A stretch of DNA of 38,853 nt from Thiotrichales bacterium. GTDB lineage: Bacteria; Pseudomonadota; Gammaproteobacteria; HK1. Shown here piece after piece: positions 16,463-24,364 of this stretch (positions are counted from its first letter, which is position 1; the number at the start of each line of letters is the position of its first letter). Position numbers and translations under genes: made by a program. The notes beneath the pieces are model-generated. The model ran no database searches. It was not told the origin of the DNA and saw only the letters and a list, made by a program, of their open reading frames with translations. Location of the stretch: positions 1 through 38,853 of the forward strand of contig JAPOSC010000066.1 of assembly GCA_026709935.1 (NCBI GenBank), read 5' to 3'.

Positions 16463-18301
16463 TCACTTGTCGTCGGAGACCGGCGACGGGGGATTCGCAA
16501 GCGCGTCGATCTCCCGGTGGCAGGCGATCCGGTGGCCCTGCGTCAGCCGATGCACCGGCGGTTTCTCCACGTCGCAGGTGCCCGGAATCATGAGCGGGCA
16601 GCGGGTGTGGAACGGGCAGCCGGTCAGGCCGATGTTGACCACATCCGCCATTGCCTGCTCGGCCTCCCGGGTGGCGCGATGGTCTTCGAGCCAGCCGGTA
16701 CGCATCTCGGGTACCGAGTTCAGCAGCAGTCGCGTGTAAGGGTGGTGGGGCGGGGAGAGGACGCGCGGCGTCGGCCCCTGCTCGGCGACCCGGCCCGCGT
16801 AGAGGACGACGATGCGGTTCGCGAATGACGCCACGGTGGAGAGATCGTGGCTGATGAACACGAACGCGGTGTCGAGCCGCTCCTGCAGCGACTCCAGCAG
16901 CTTGATGATCGCGGCGCCCACCACGGTGTCGAGCGCCGAGGTCACCTCGTCGCAGAGGATGACCTCCGGCTCCGCGGCCAGCGCTCGGGCAAGATTGACG
17001 CGCTGCTTTTCTCCCCCGGAGAGCTCGTGCGGATAGCGTCCGGCGTAGTCCGCCGGCAGCTCCACCATGTTCAGCAGCTCCCCGACCCGCCGGTCGCGCT
17101 CTGCGCCCTTCATCCCCAGATAGAACTCGAGCGGCCGGCCGAGCGCCTGCGCCACGAGCTTCTTCGGGTTGAACGAGACGTCCGGCATCTGCAGCACGAG
17201 TTGAACCCGCTGAAGGTCCTTCTTGTCGCGATGCTTCACATCCGGCGGAAGCGTCTTCCCGTCGAGCCCGACTTCGCCCTCGAACGCGGGAGTGAGGCCG
17301 GAGATGACCCGCGCCATCGTCGACTTGCCGCAGCCGGACTCACCGATGACCCCGACCGCCTGCCCGCGGGGGATCTCGACGTCGACATCGAAGAGGATCT
17401 GCACGTCGGGCTTCCCGCCCTTGACGCCTCCGTACCCCGCGCTGATGCCCTGAAGGGACAGGACCGGCGGCTGTCGGCCGGACTCCAGGTCGGCTCCGGG
17501 GCTGCTCGCGCGCGGCGGTGGACGCACCGCCGCCATGAGCTGCTTCGTGTACTCGTGCTGCGGCGCGTGGAGGATCTGGTCGGTGTCGCCCTGCTCCATG
17601 ATCTCGCCGCCGTAGAGCACGATGACGCGGTCCGCCATCTGCGCGACCACCGCCAGATCGTGGGTGACGTAGAGCGCGGCGGCGCCCGACTGCCGGATCA
17701 CGTCCTTGAACGCGGCCAGCACTTCGACCTGGGTGGTGACGTCGATCGCGGTGGTCGGCTCGTCGAACACGAGCAGGTCCGGACCGCACGACATCGCCAT
17801 CACCGCAAGCAGGCGCTGGAGCTGGCCGCCGCTCACCTGGTGCGGATACTTGCGTCCGATGCGATCCGGCTCGGGGAGCCGCATGCGTCGGGCGAGATCC
17901 GCCATCTGCGCTTCCGCCTCGCCCCGGGACATCGTGGCGTGGACCGACGGACCTTCGGTGATCTGGTCGCCGAGCGTGTGGGCCACGTTGAACGCCGCGG
18001 CGGCCGACTGGGCGATGTAGGCGACCCGCCGGCCCCGCATCCCGCGCTTCTCTTCGAGCGAGAGGTCGAGCACCGAGGCGCCGTCGAACACCACCTCGCC
18101 GCCGGTGAACCGGCATCCCGGGCGCGCATACGCGAGCGACGACAGCGCGATGGTCGACTTCCCCGCGCCCGACTCTCCGATGAGGGCGAGCACTTCGCCC
18201 CGGCGGGCTTCGAGCGATACCCCCCGCACGATCGGCATCCACTCGCCGGACGGGCGCCGTCCTTCCATGCGGAGATCCCGGATCTGGAGCAGCGCGGTCA
18301 T
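16463..18301 (-). CDS. Fused dipeptide-type ABC ATPase (DppD-DppF fusion)
   Basis: A 612-residue protein with two complete ABC ATPase domains in one chain, which power import through the permeases encoded just upstream. The first half has Walker A GESGAGKST and signature VSGGQLQR, with FDEPTTAIDV as Walker B. The second has [24 protein letters not shown] and CDEVTSALD. Each half ends in the oligopeptide-transporter C-terminal type region (the second with CPFHTRCPLMIPGTC cysteines). The ATG at 18301 overlaps the permease stop as ATGA, which fixes the start; a longer open frame upstream is ignored. Peptide-importer ATPases are often two genes, and such fusions are a known variant. Confidence 0.93.
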   Translation of the reverse strand: MTALLQIRDLRMEGRRPSGEWMPIVRGVSLEARRGEVLALIGESGAGKSTIALSSLAYARPGCRFTGGEVVFDGASVLDLSLEEKRGMRGRRVAYIAQSAAAAFNVAHTLGDQITEGPSVHATMSRGEAEAQMADLARRMRLPEPDRIGRKYPHQVSGGQLQRLLAVMAMSCGPDLLVFDEPTTAIDVTTQVEVLAAFKDVIRQSGAAALYVTHDLAVVAQMADRVIVLYGGEIMEQGDTDQILHAPQHEYTKQLMAAVRPPPRASSPGADLESGRQPPVLSLQGISAGYGGVKGGKPDVQILFDVDVEIPRGQAVGVIGESGCGKSTMARVISGLTPAFEGEVGLDGKTLPPDVKHRDKKDLQRVQLVLQMPDVSFNPKKLVAQALGRPLEFYLGMKGAERDRRVGELLNMVELPADYAGRYPHELSGGEKQRVNLARALAAEPEVILCDEVTSALDTVVGAAIIKLLESLQERLDTAFVFISHDLSTVASFANRIVVLYAGRVAEQGPTPRVLSPPHHPYTRLLLNSVPEMRTGWLEDHRATREAEQAMADVVNIGLTGCPFHTRCPLMIPGTCDVEKPPVHRLTQGHRIACHREIDALANPPSPVSDDK

Positions 18302-19179
18302 TTCACCAGCTCGTCCGAGATGTCCTTCTGCGCGCGGGCGAGGTTCCAGTCGACCAGGAAGTTGATCGACAGGGTGACCGAGAAGATCGACAGCGCCGGC
18401 AGCAGGACCGCCGCGGCCCCGACGAAGATCCCCGTCATGTTGTCCTTCACCATCGAGCCCCAGTCCGCCTCGGGGGGCTGCACCCCGAGCCCGAGGAACG
18501 ACAGCGCGCTCAGCAGCAGGATGGAGAACGTGTAGCGCAGCCCGAAGTCGGTCGAGAGGGGGACGAAGGCGTTGGGCAGCACCTCGTTCCAGAGGATCCA
18601 CCACAGGCTTTCCCCCCGGGCGCGGGCCACCTCCACGAAGTCCTGGGTCATCGTGTTCACCGCGAGCGCGCGGGAGATCCGGAACACCCGGGTCGCCTCG
18701 ATGAAGCCGATGGCGCAGATGAGCGCGGGGAGCGAGGTGCCGAAGATCGACACGATGAGCAGCGCCAGCATGATGGTCGGGAACGAGATGAACGCATCGA
18801 CGATCCGGCTGATCACCGAATCGGTCCAGCCGCCCGCGATACCGGCGATGAATCCGGTGATGACGCCGAGCAGGAAGGCGAGGATGGTGGCGATGAGCGC
18901 GAGCGTGAGGGTGGTCCGGGCACCGTGGACGAGCCTGGAGGCGAGGTCCCGCCCGAGGTAGTCGGAGCCGAGCAGCAGCCCCTCGGCCCCGATCGGCGCG
19001 AACGACGTCCCGGTGACGATTTCGCTCTCGGTGTATGGCGCGATGTACGGCGCGAACAGCGCCACCACGATCCAGAACACCAGGATCAGGACGCAGACGT
19101 AGCCGTAGACCCCGAGAGGCGGAAACTGGAATCTGCGCTTTGCGGGTGCAGCAGTGGCGGTGTCCGCGGCCTGGTTCAC
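18298..19179 (-). CDS. Peptide-type ABC permease (DppC-like)
   Basis: A 293-residue inner-membrane permease of the DppC/OppC type. A cytoplasmic N terminus is followed by a first membrane segment (VYGYVCVLILVFWIVVALFA), the typical GTDYLGRD-like loop (LLGSDYLGRDLASRLVHGAR), further membrane segments, and the EAA loop with VARARGESLWWILWNEVLPN that contacts the ATPase. The start is GTG at 19179. The 55 bases separating it from the DppB-like stop are a degenerate second copy of the gene junction, whose own TGA overlaps this GTG as GTGA. The ATPase gene follows with a 4-base overlap. Confidence 0.92.
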   Translation of the reverse strand: MNQAADTATAAPAKRRFQFPPLGVYGYVCVLILVFWIVVALFAPYIAPYTESEIVTGTSFAPIGAEGLLLGSDYLGRDLASRLVHGARTTLTLALIATILAFLLGVITGFIAGIAGGWTDSVISRIVDAFISFPTIMLALLIVSIFGTSLPALICAIGFIEATRVFRISRALAVNTMTQDFVEVARARGESLWWILWNEVLPNAFVPLSTDFGLRYTFSILLLSALSFLGLGVQPPEADWGSMVKDNMTGIFVGAAAVLLPALSIFSVTLSINFLVDWNLARAQKDISDELVK

Positions 19180-19289
19180 CCGGGATGCCTCGGGCGCGGA
19201 TTGCTCACGATGAGGATGACGTCGACGACCTGTTTCACTTGGGATGCCTCAGCCTGGGGTTGCTCACGATGGAGATGACGTCGGCGAGG
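19174..19289. repeat. Tandem duplication of the permease gene junction
   Basis: Two copies of about 57 bases with a period of 59: 19174-19230 and 19233-19289. Both share GGGATGCCT, TTGCTCACGATG and GATGACGTCG at matching offsets. On the - strand each reads as the last codons of the DppB-like gene (IVSNPRxRHP) followed by a GTGA stop-start overlap. Only the downstream copy leads into the real DppC-like gene; the upstream one gives the true DppB stop and a dead 20-codon frame. Confidence 0.85.
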
Positions 19290-20185
19290 ATGTAGAACCC
19301 CACGTAGATCGCGCAGAACATCATCGCGCAGGCCTGCACCACCGGGATGTCGCGGCTCTGCACCCCGTCGACCATCAGCTTGGCGACCCCGGGAAAGGAG
19401 AAGATCACCTCGACCACCACCACTCCGGTAATGAGATAGGCGAGGTTGATCGCGACCACGTTGACGATCGGTGCGAACGCATTCGGCAGCGCGTGCCACA
19501 GCACGATCCGCATGCGGGGTACGCCCTTCAGGATCGCCATCTCGATCGCCGGGGAGGTCATGACGTTGAGCACCGCGCTGCGGGTCATGCGAGTCATGGG
19601 CGCGAGCACTGCGAACACCAGCGTCATCACCGGCAGGAACATCGCCCGCGCGAGTTGCTGGAAGGTCGGATCCTGCGAGAGGTAGGACACCGCCGGCACC
19701 CAGCGCAGCTCGATGGCGAAGAGCATCACCAGCAGGGTCGCGATCAGGAACTCGGGGCCGGAGATCACGATCAGGGTGCCGAAGGTGATGGTGCGGTCGA
19801 AGAACGAACCGGGGTACATCGCGGCCAGCAGTCCCAGACTGAGCGCGAGCGGCACCGCGATGGCCGCGGTGAGGCCGCCGAGGGTGAGGGTGGTCGGCAG
19901 CCGGATGGCCATCATCTCCACGATGGAGCGCCCGGTGCCGAGCGCCTCGCCGACATCACCCTGCAGCAGGCCACCGAGCCAGTCGAGGTAGCGCACCCAG
20001 GCCGGCCGGTACAGACCCAGCTCCGTGCGAATGGCGTGGAGGGTTTCCTCGGTGGCGCCCTGACCGAGAATCGCGTCCGCCACGTCGCCCGGCAGGATCT
20101 CGATCCCGAAGAACACCAGACCCGACATCACCCAGATGGTGACGATCCCGAGCAGAATGCGACGGACGATCAGACTGGTGATCAT
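19235..20185 (-). CDS. Peptide-type ABC permease (DppB-like)
   Basis: A 316-residue inner-membrane permease of the DppB/OppB type and first gene of the importer operon. It starts MITSLIVRRILLGIVTIWVM, the usual first membrane helix, then the periplasmic region with LPGDVADAILGQGATEETL and the segment LGLYRPAWVRYLDWLGGLLQ, which is characteristic of the family. The EAA region appears as ILKGVPRMRIVLWHALPNAF. The protein ends IVSNPRLRHPK. Part of its 3' end is duplicated immediately downstream. The leader of about 450 bases upstream contains a 47-base inverted repeat that could control the operon. Confidence 0.93.
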   Translation of the reverse strand: MITSLIVRRILLGIVTIWVMSGLVFFGIEILPGDVADAILGQGATEETLHAIRTELGLYRPAWVRYLDWLGGLLQGDVGEALGTGRSIVEMMAIRLPTTLTLGGLTAAIAVPLALSLGLLAAMYPGSFFDRTITFGTLIVISGPEFLIATLLVMLFAIELRWVPAVSYLSQDPTFQQLARAMFLPVMTLVFAVLAPMTRMTRSAVLNVMTSPAIEMAILKGVPRMRIVLWHALPNAFAPIVNVVAINLAYLITGVVVVEVIFSFPGVAKLMVDGVQSRDIPVVQACAMMFCAIYVGFYILADVISIVSNPRLRHPK

Positions 20186-20638
20186 GCAACCTTTCCGGGC
20201 TGGTTTCGGCGCGACGACGAGCTGTTCGACGGGGCGAGCCGCGCCGGCGGCGCTCGTGGCCTTCCTGGCCCGAAAATTTCACCGCAGCCGTGAATTGGTG
20301 AGAAATTTTCGGGCTGATTCTCCCCGCTTAGTACCGCACTTCACCGGCCGGGAGCAACCGGCGGGGAGGCGCCAGCGGAGAGACATGCATCCGGATGATG
20401 AAGCGGCGGGGGTCAGGTTGGCGAGCGCTTTTCCGCTCCTGCGGCGATGCACGCGAGGGCACCGATCCACCTTCCGGAACAGTCATGCCTCGCGACCGTC
20501 GAAGGTCCGGGGGTGATCGCGGTCTCCGGAGATGATGCGCTCGAAACTCGTGGCGCCGATGTACGCCGTGGCCTGACGATCACGGTTCACGACGGCGGCG
20601 GGTTCTGCTCTCCCGCGGCCCGGGACGACGCAGCGGAG
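20186..20638. other. Long spacer upstream of the peptide-transporter operon
   Basis: This 453-base gap separates two - strand genes. Its most notable element is the inverted repeat at 20268-20314. A 35-codon - strand frame from a GTG near 20618 (begins VNRDRQATAYIG, ends at the TGA near 20511) has protein-like composition but no support from a ribosome binding site or a known family. I see no other gene, and no recognisable riboswitch. Confidence 0.4.
20268..20314. promoter_or_regulatory. 47-base inverted repeat in transporter leader
   Basis: Arms GCCCGAAAATTTC (20268-20280) and GAAATTTTCGGGC (20302-20314) are perfectly complementary over 13 bases. The pairing continues inward as CACC (20280-20283) with GGTG (20297-20300) after a one-base bulge. 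It lies 83 bases upstream of the DppB-like start. The AT-rich core within GC-rich DNA suits either a repressor operator or an RNA hairpin in the leader; the sequence does not decide between them. Confidence 0.6.
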
Positions 20639-21568
20639 TCAGGACCGCAGACGGTCGGCCACCGCCCGGACGTGTTCCGGGCCGAGTCCGCAGCACCCGC
20701 CGATGACCTTCAAGCCCTCCTTCGCCCACTGCTCGGCGACGTCGGCGAACGCTTGCGGGGAGATCAGGTCCTCGAACTGCCAGTACGGCGGTTCGAAGTG
20801 TCCGCTGTTGGGCCAGGCGCCGAGCGGCGCGTCGCACACCTCGCGCGCGCACTGGAGTCCGGGGCCGGTCTCTTCGATCTCCGAATGCATGACGCCGACG
20901 AGCATCTCGCCGCGCCCGGTGACGGCGCGCAGGGCCTCGGCGAACGGTACGGGCTCGCTGACCGAGGCACTCTGGGTGGTGACCGTGCCCCGGTCGTCGA
21001 CGATGCAACTGAAGCCGGCCCACACCGGCAGTCCCACCGAGAGGGCGGCGTCCATCGCGGCGCTGCTCCACTCGATGTCGCGCAGCATCTCCAGCACCAG
21101 CAGATCGACCCCGGCTTCGGCGAGCCACTCCGCCTGCCTGCGAAGCCCATCGGCGTGCTCCAGCGGCGCCTGTCGGTTGGCCCGGCGGAACCCCGGCGCC
21201 ATGAGCGAGAGCGACCCCGCGACCCACGTTGGCCCGTCAGTCGGTCCGTCACTCGCCCCGCCCGCTGCCTCGCGCGCTTCGAGCGCAAGCTCCGCCGAGC
21301 GAAGGTTGATCTCGCGGGCGCGGTCGCCGTATCCCGCCTTCGCGACGTGCTGGGGAGCCGCCGCGTAAGTGTTGGCCATGATGACCTCGGCTCCGGCTCG
21401 CAGGTACGCCGTGTGCAGATCGCGAAGAACGTTTGGGTGGGTGATGGCGGCGAGGCCGCTCCAGGTGTCTGCGCTCATGGGTACGCCAAGGCGCTGGAGT
21501 TCGGTGCTGATGGCTCCGTCGAGGATGATCGGATGCGGGTCGGAGAAGCGCTCGGCGAGGTCCTGCAT
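20639..21568 (-). CDS. Homocysteine S-methyltransferase family protein
   Basis: A 309-residue TIM-barrel protein of the MmuM/betaine-homocysteine methyltransferase family, which moves a methyl group from a donor such as S-methylmethionine or a betaine to homocysteine. The N-terminal LDGAISTELQRLG (residues 16-28) matches the family's LDGG-type opening. The C-terminal zinc motif GGCCG is at 290-294. The third zinc ligand is usually the cysteine of a G-[IV]-N-C segment, but here the equivalent reads GVMH (225-228), so a histidine or nothing may replace it. The start is ATG 21568 behind GGGGAG. Three 11-base repeats lie 75 bases upstream. The real substrate may not be homocysteine. Confidence 0.82.
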   Translation of the reverse strand: MQDLAERFSDPHPIILDGAISTELQRLGVPMSADTWSGLAAITHPNVLRDLHTAYLRAGAEVIMANTYAAAPQHVAKAGYGDRAREINLRSAELALEAREAAGGASDGPTDGPTWVAGSLSLMAPGFRRANRQAPLEHADGLRRQAEWLAEAGVDLLVLEMLRDIEWSSAAMDAALSVGLPVWAGFSCIVDDRGTVTTQSASVSEPVPFAEALRAVTGRGEMLVGVMHSEIEETGPGLQCAREVCDAPLGAWPNSGHFEPPYWQFEDLISPQAFADVAEQWAKEGLKVIGGCCGLGPEHVRAVADRLRS

Positions 21569-21933
21569 GGGTGCGGTCTCCCCGTAAAGGCGTGGCCGGC
21601 GGGACCGGCCGGACGGGCCGAAAGTCTAGCCCGGATTTATCACCAATACTCGGCCAATACTCGGCCAATACTCGGCAAGGATCGCGGAACCGCCCAGGCC
21701 TGAATGGCTCCGGTTCGAGGGCCGGTGAGAAATGCGGCCGAATGCTCGTCTCCTTCACTTTTTCACGGCTGCGGCTGCGGATCTTGTTGCCGAGCGGGAC
21801 CCGGGGATCGATCCACGATGTGAAGTCGATCCGGGGACACCACGATCACGCCGACACGGTGCCACGCCGCGCATTGCGTCAACGCCGCCGATATGGCAAG
21901 AGTGCGGTCCGTCCCGCACTTCGGAACGACGCC
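21569..21933. other. Divergent intergenic region
   Basis: This 365-base gap separates the methyltransferase (-) and dehydrogenase (+) starts. It holds the three-copy 11-base repeat at 21643-21675. An open frame runs through it on the + strand into the dehydrogenase, but its arginine-rich translation does not look coding. I cannot assign promoters with confidence. Confidence 0.4.
21643..21675. repeat. Three tandem copies of CCAATACTCGG
   Basis: Three exact 11-base units at 21643, 21654 and 21665 stand between divergent genes. The unit is about one helical turn long, so each copy faces the same side. A binding site for a regulator of the methyltransferase gene is possible; slippage expansion is equally possible. 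Confidence 0.85.
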
Positions 21934-22881
21934 ATGCGACCAGTGCTCGTCGCTCACAACAATCCCGACGACTTCCGGGATTTGCTCGCCGAACGCTTTC
22001 CCGATGTCGAGTTCGTGTACGCGACGACCACGCCGGGCATCGCCGATGCGCTCGCGCGGCATGACCCGGAGGTCGCGTTCTCCATCAAGCACCCCGGGTT
22101 CCCGGCGGCCGGACACGCCTCGATCCCGGCCCACCCGTCGGTGCGGTGGGTCCAGATCGGCGGCTCGGGGTTCGACCACCTGCTCCCGTGGGACGCCACG
22201 CGCGTCACCGTGACCAATGGCGCCGGGGTGCTCGCCCCGTATCTTGCCGAGAGTGTTACCGGAGCGATGCTCGCGCTCGGCTGCGGCTTCCCGCGCTACG
22301 CCGAGCAGCAGCGCGCCCGGCAGTGGCGTCCGGTGGCGTTCACCCCGCTTCGGGATCGGACGCTGCTGGTGGTCGGCTTCGGCCGGATCGGCGAGTGCGT
22401 CGCGCGCAATGCGAAGGCGCTCGGCATGCGAGTGCTGGCCGTACGCGGAACCCCGGCCCCGCATCCGGCCGCGGACGAGATGCACGGCCCGGCCGCGCTC
22501 CGCGCGCTCCTCCCCCGGGCGGACTTCGTGTCGCTGCACGTGCGGCTGAATCCCGCTACCCGCGGGATGCTCTCGCGCGAGGTGCTCGCCGCGATGAAGC
22601 CGGGCGCGTACCTTGTCAATACCTCGCGGGGGGCGGTGGTCGACGAGGCGGCGCTTACCGACGCGCTGCGCTCCGGCCACATCGCGGGTGCTTATCTCGA
22701 TGTCTTCGAGACCGAGCCGCTGCCGCCCGAGAGCCCCCTCTGGTCAATGCCCAACGTGCTGATCACCCCGCACTCCGCCGACAACATCCACGGCTGGCCC
22801 CGCCGGTTCGCGGCGCTGTTCGCGGACAACCTCGCGCGCTGGCGCGCCGGTGAGCCGCTGTTGAACGAGGTGACGCCGTAA
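21934..22881 (+). CDS. D-2-hydroxyacid dehydrogenase (second of three)
   Basis: A 315-residue D-isomer-specific 2-hydroxyacid dehydrogenase. The NAD loop VVGFGRIGE lies at residues 146-154, the catalytic arginine in NTSRGAVVDEAAL, the glutamate in the DVFETEPLPPESPLW region, and the histidine in TPHSADNIHGW. ATG 21934 gives the normal N terminus (MRPVLVAHNNPDDF); a frame continuing 121 codons upstream is not coding-like. It resembles the copy at 13475-14449 in length and in the WVQIGGSGF segment, so the two are likely ancient paralogues. It stands alone between the methyltransferase and the secreted nuclease-like gene. Substrate is unknown. Confidence 0.88.
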   Translation: MRPVLVAHNNPDDFRDLLAERFPDVEFVYATTTPGIADALARHDPEVAFSIKHPGFPAAGHASIPAHPSVRWVQIGGSGFDHLLPWDATRVTVTNGAGVLAPYLAESVTGAMLALGCGFPRYAEQQRARQWRPVAFTPLRDRTLLVVGFGRIGECVARNAKALGMRVLAVRGTPAPHPAADEMHGPAALRALLPRADFVSLHVRLNPATRGMLSREVLAAMKPGAYLVNTSRGAVVDEAALTDALRSGHIAGAYLDVFETEPLPPESPLWSMPNVLITPHSADNIHGWPRRFAALFADNLARWRAGEPLLNEVTP

Positions 22882-22945
22882 GCATTCTGGCCGGGATGAT
22901 TTTTCCATTCATCGATACTGCCCTTGCTGTCCGGAGGGGATTGGA

Positions 22946-24364
22946 GTGCATGAAGTGGAAAATCGATTTCGGTCGGAGTCCCGAGCGCGGGGGCGTCGGT
23001 CCGTCGTCATGAATCCCCCGGTCGATCACGGATGCGGCGTCCGGCGCCCGCGCCTCCGCATCGCTCGTCGGGTCTATGTCTCATTGGTGAGAGCACTCGT
23101 TTTCGACTCCGGGAAATCCCGGGATCGAGGGCGCCTTGCCCTCTTCGGCGAGGGTGGTGCGCCCCTGCTCACGGGGTCACCACAAATCGGACGTACCTCT
23201 GCTCGTCAGGCGCTGGGTCTCGTGCTCGCATGTCTGATGATCGCCGCGCTTTTCGCCCCGGCGGCATCGGCGCACCGCGGCGGCATCGCGGCGGATGGCT
23301 GCCATAATGACCGGAAGAGCGGCACCTGCCACTGTCACCGACCGGGGTCGAGTCGGACCGGATGCACGAGCGAGTACCGGGAGGAGGCCGGAGGCACCGG
23401 GGCGCGTCCGGCCGGGAGTCGGGCGCCCGGTGAAGCGCGGGCGCCGTCCGGCGGCGTCCGGCACCCCTCCGCCACCGGCGCCCCCGCGGCATCCGCGGAT
23501 CCACCGGCCCCGGCGGAATGGATCCGGATCGCGACCTGGAATCTCAACCTGCTGCACTGGCGCACCGGCGGGGCGCTGTGGCGCGGCGCGGCCGCCCGGA
23601 GCGAGGCGGACTACCGGACCCTCGCCCGCTACGCCCGGGTGCTCGACGCCGACATCATCGCCTTCCAGGAGGTCAACGGACCCCGCGCCGCGGCCCGCGT
23701 CTTCCCGCCGCAGGACTACGAGCTGCACTTCTCGGGACGCCACGACTCGCGCTACGACGACATCTACACCGGATTCGCGGTGCGCCGGGGAACGTTCGAC
23801 GAGGTGGTGAAGCGCGACCTCGCGTCGCTCGGGCTCGCATCCGGCTCCAATGCCCGCTACCAGCTCCGTTGGGGGGTCGATCTGACGGTCTCGCGAGCCG
23901 GTCGGAAGCTCCGCCTGCTCAACGTCCATCTGAAGTCGAGGTGCTTCAGCAAGAGCCTGGAGAAGCCCCGCAGCCGGGCCTGCCGGACCCTTGCCCGCCA
24001 GATCGAGCCGCTGGAGGCGTGGATCGACACCCGCTGGCGCGAGAGCGTGCCGTTCGTGATCCTGGGTGACTTCAACCGGGCGATGGACCGGCACGGCGCG
24101 CGTGACCACCTGTGGGCGGCGCTCGACGACGGCGACCCGCCGGGCCTTGCGCTCCACCGGCTGCCTGCGGGGCTCGATCCCCCCTGCTGGCGGGGGACGT
24201 CACGCCATCACCGCCACCCGATCGACTTCTTCGTGTTCGGCGCCCGGGCCTGGACGCGGGTGGACGCGGACTCCTTCCGGCAGGTGGTATGGACCGATGC
24301 GGACGCCGATCCGCACCGCGGACTGCCCTCCGATCACTGCCCCATCGCAGTCGATCTCTTTTGA
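22946..24364 (+). CDS. Secreted YHYH plus endonuclease/exonuclease/phosphatase protein
   Basis: As drawn from GTG 22946 the protein has 472 residues. A hydrophobic signal (ALGLVLACLMIAALFAPAASA) is at about residues 89-109, so the real start probably lies nearer to it, but no good in-frame start is visible there. After the cut comes HRGGIAADGCHNDRKSGTCH, a YHYH-type histidine/cysteine motif, then an alanine/proline linker. From about residue 190 there is an endonuclease/exonuclease/phosphatase (DNase I-like) domain: ATWNLNLLHW, the acidic FQEVNG, ILGDFNR, and the closing SDHCPI with the catalytic histidine. It may act as an extracellular or periplasmic nuclease or phosphoesterase. GGAGG at 22934-22938 precedes the GTG. 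Its 3' end overlaps the convergent thrC by 31 bases. Confidence 0.8.
   Translation: MHEVENRFRSESRARGRRSVVMNPPVDHGCGVRRPRLRIARRVYVSLVRALVFDSGKSRDRGRLALFGEGGAPLLTGSPQIGRTSARQALGLVLACLMIAALFAPAASAHRGGIAADGCHNDRKSGTCHCHRPGSSRTGCTSEYREEAGGTGARPAGSRAPGEARAPSGGVRHPSATGAPAASADPPAPAEWIRIATWNLNLLHWRTGGALWRGAAARSEADYRTLARYARVLDADIIAFQEVNGPRAAARVFPPQDYELHFSGRHDSRYDDIYTGFAVRRGTFDEVVKRDLASLGLASGSNARYQLRWGVDLTVSRAGRKLRLLNVHLKSRCFSKSLEKPRSRACRTLARQIEPLEAWIDTRWRESVPFVILGDFNRAMDRHGARDHLWAALDDGDPPGLALHRLPAGLDPPCWRGTSRHHRHPIDFFVFGARAWTRVDADSFRQVVWTDADADPHRGLPSDHCPIAVDLF

Noticed and set aside
20511..20620. A 35-codon - strand frame beginning VNRDRQATAYIG
   Set aside because: The composition is protein-like, but there is no ribosome binding site, no family match, and a GTG start only. 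Not listed as a gene.
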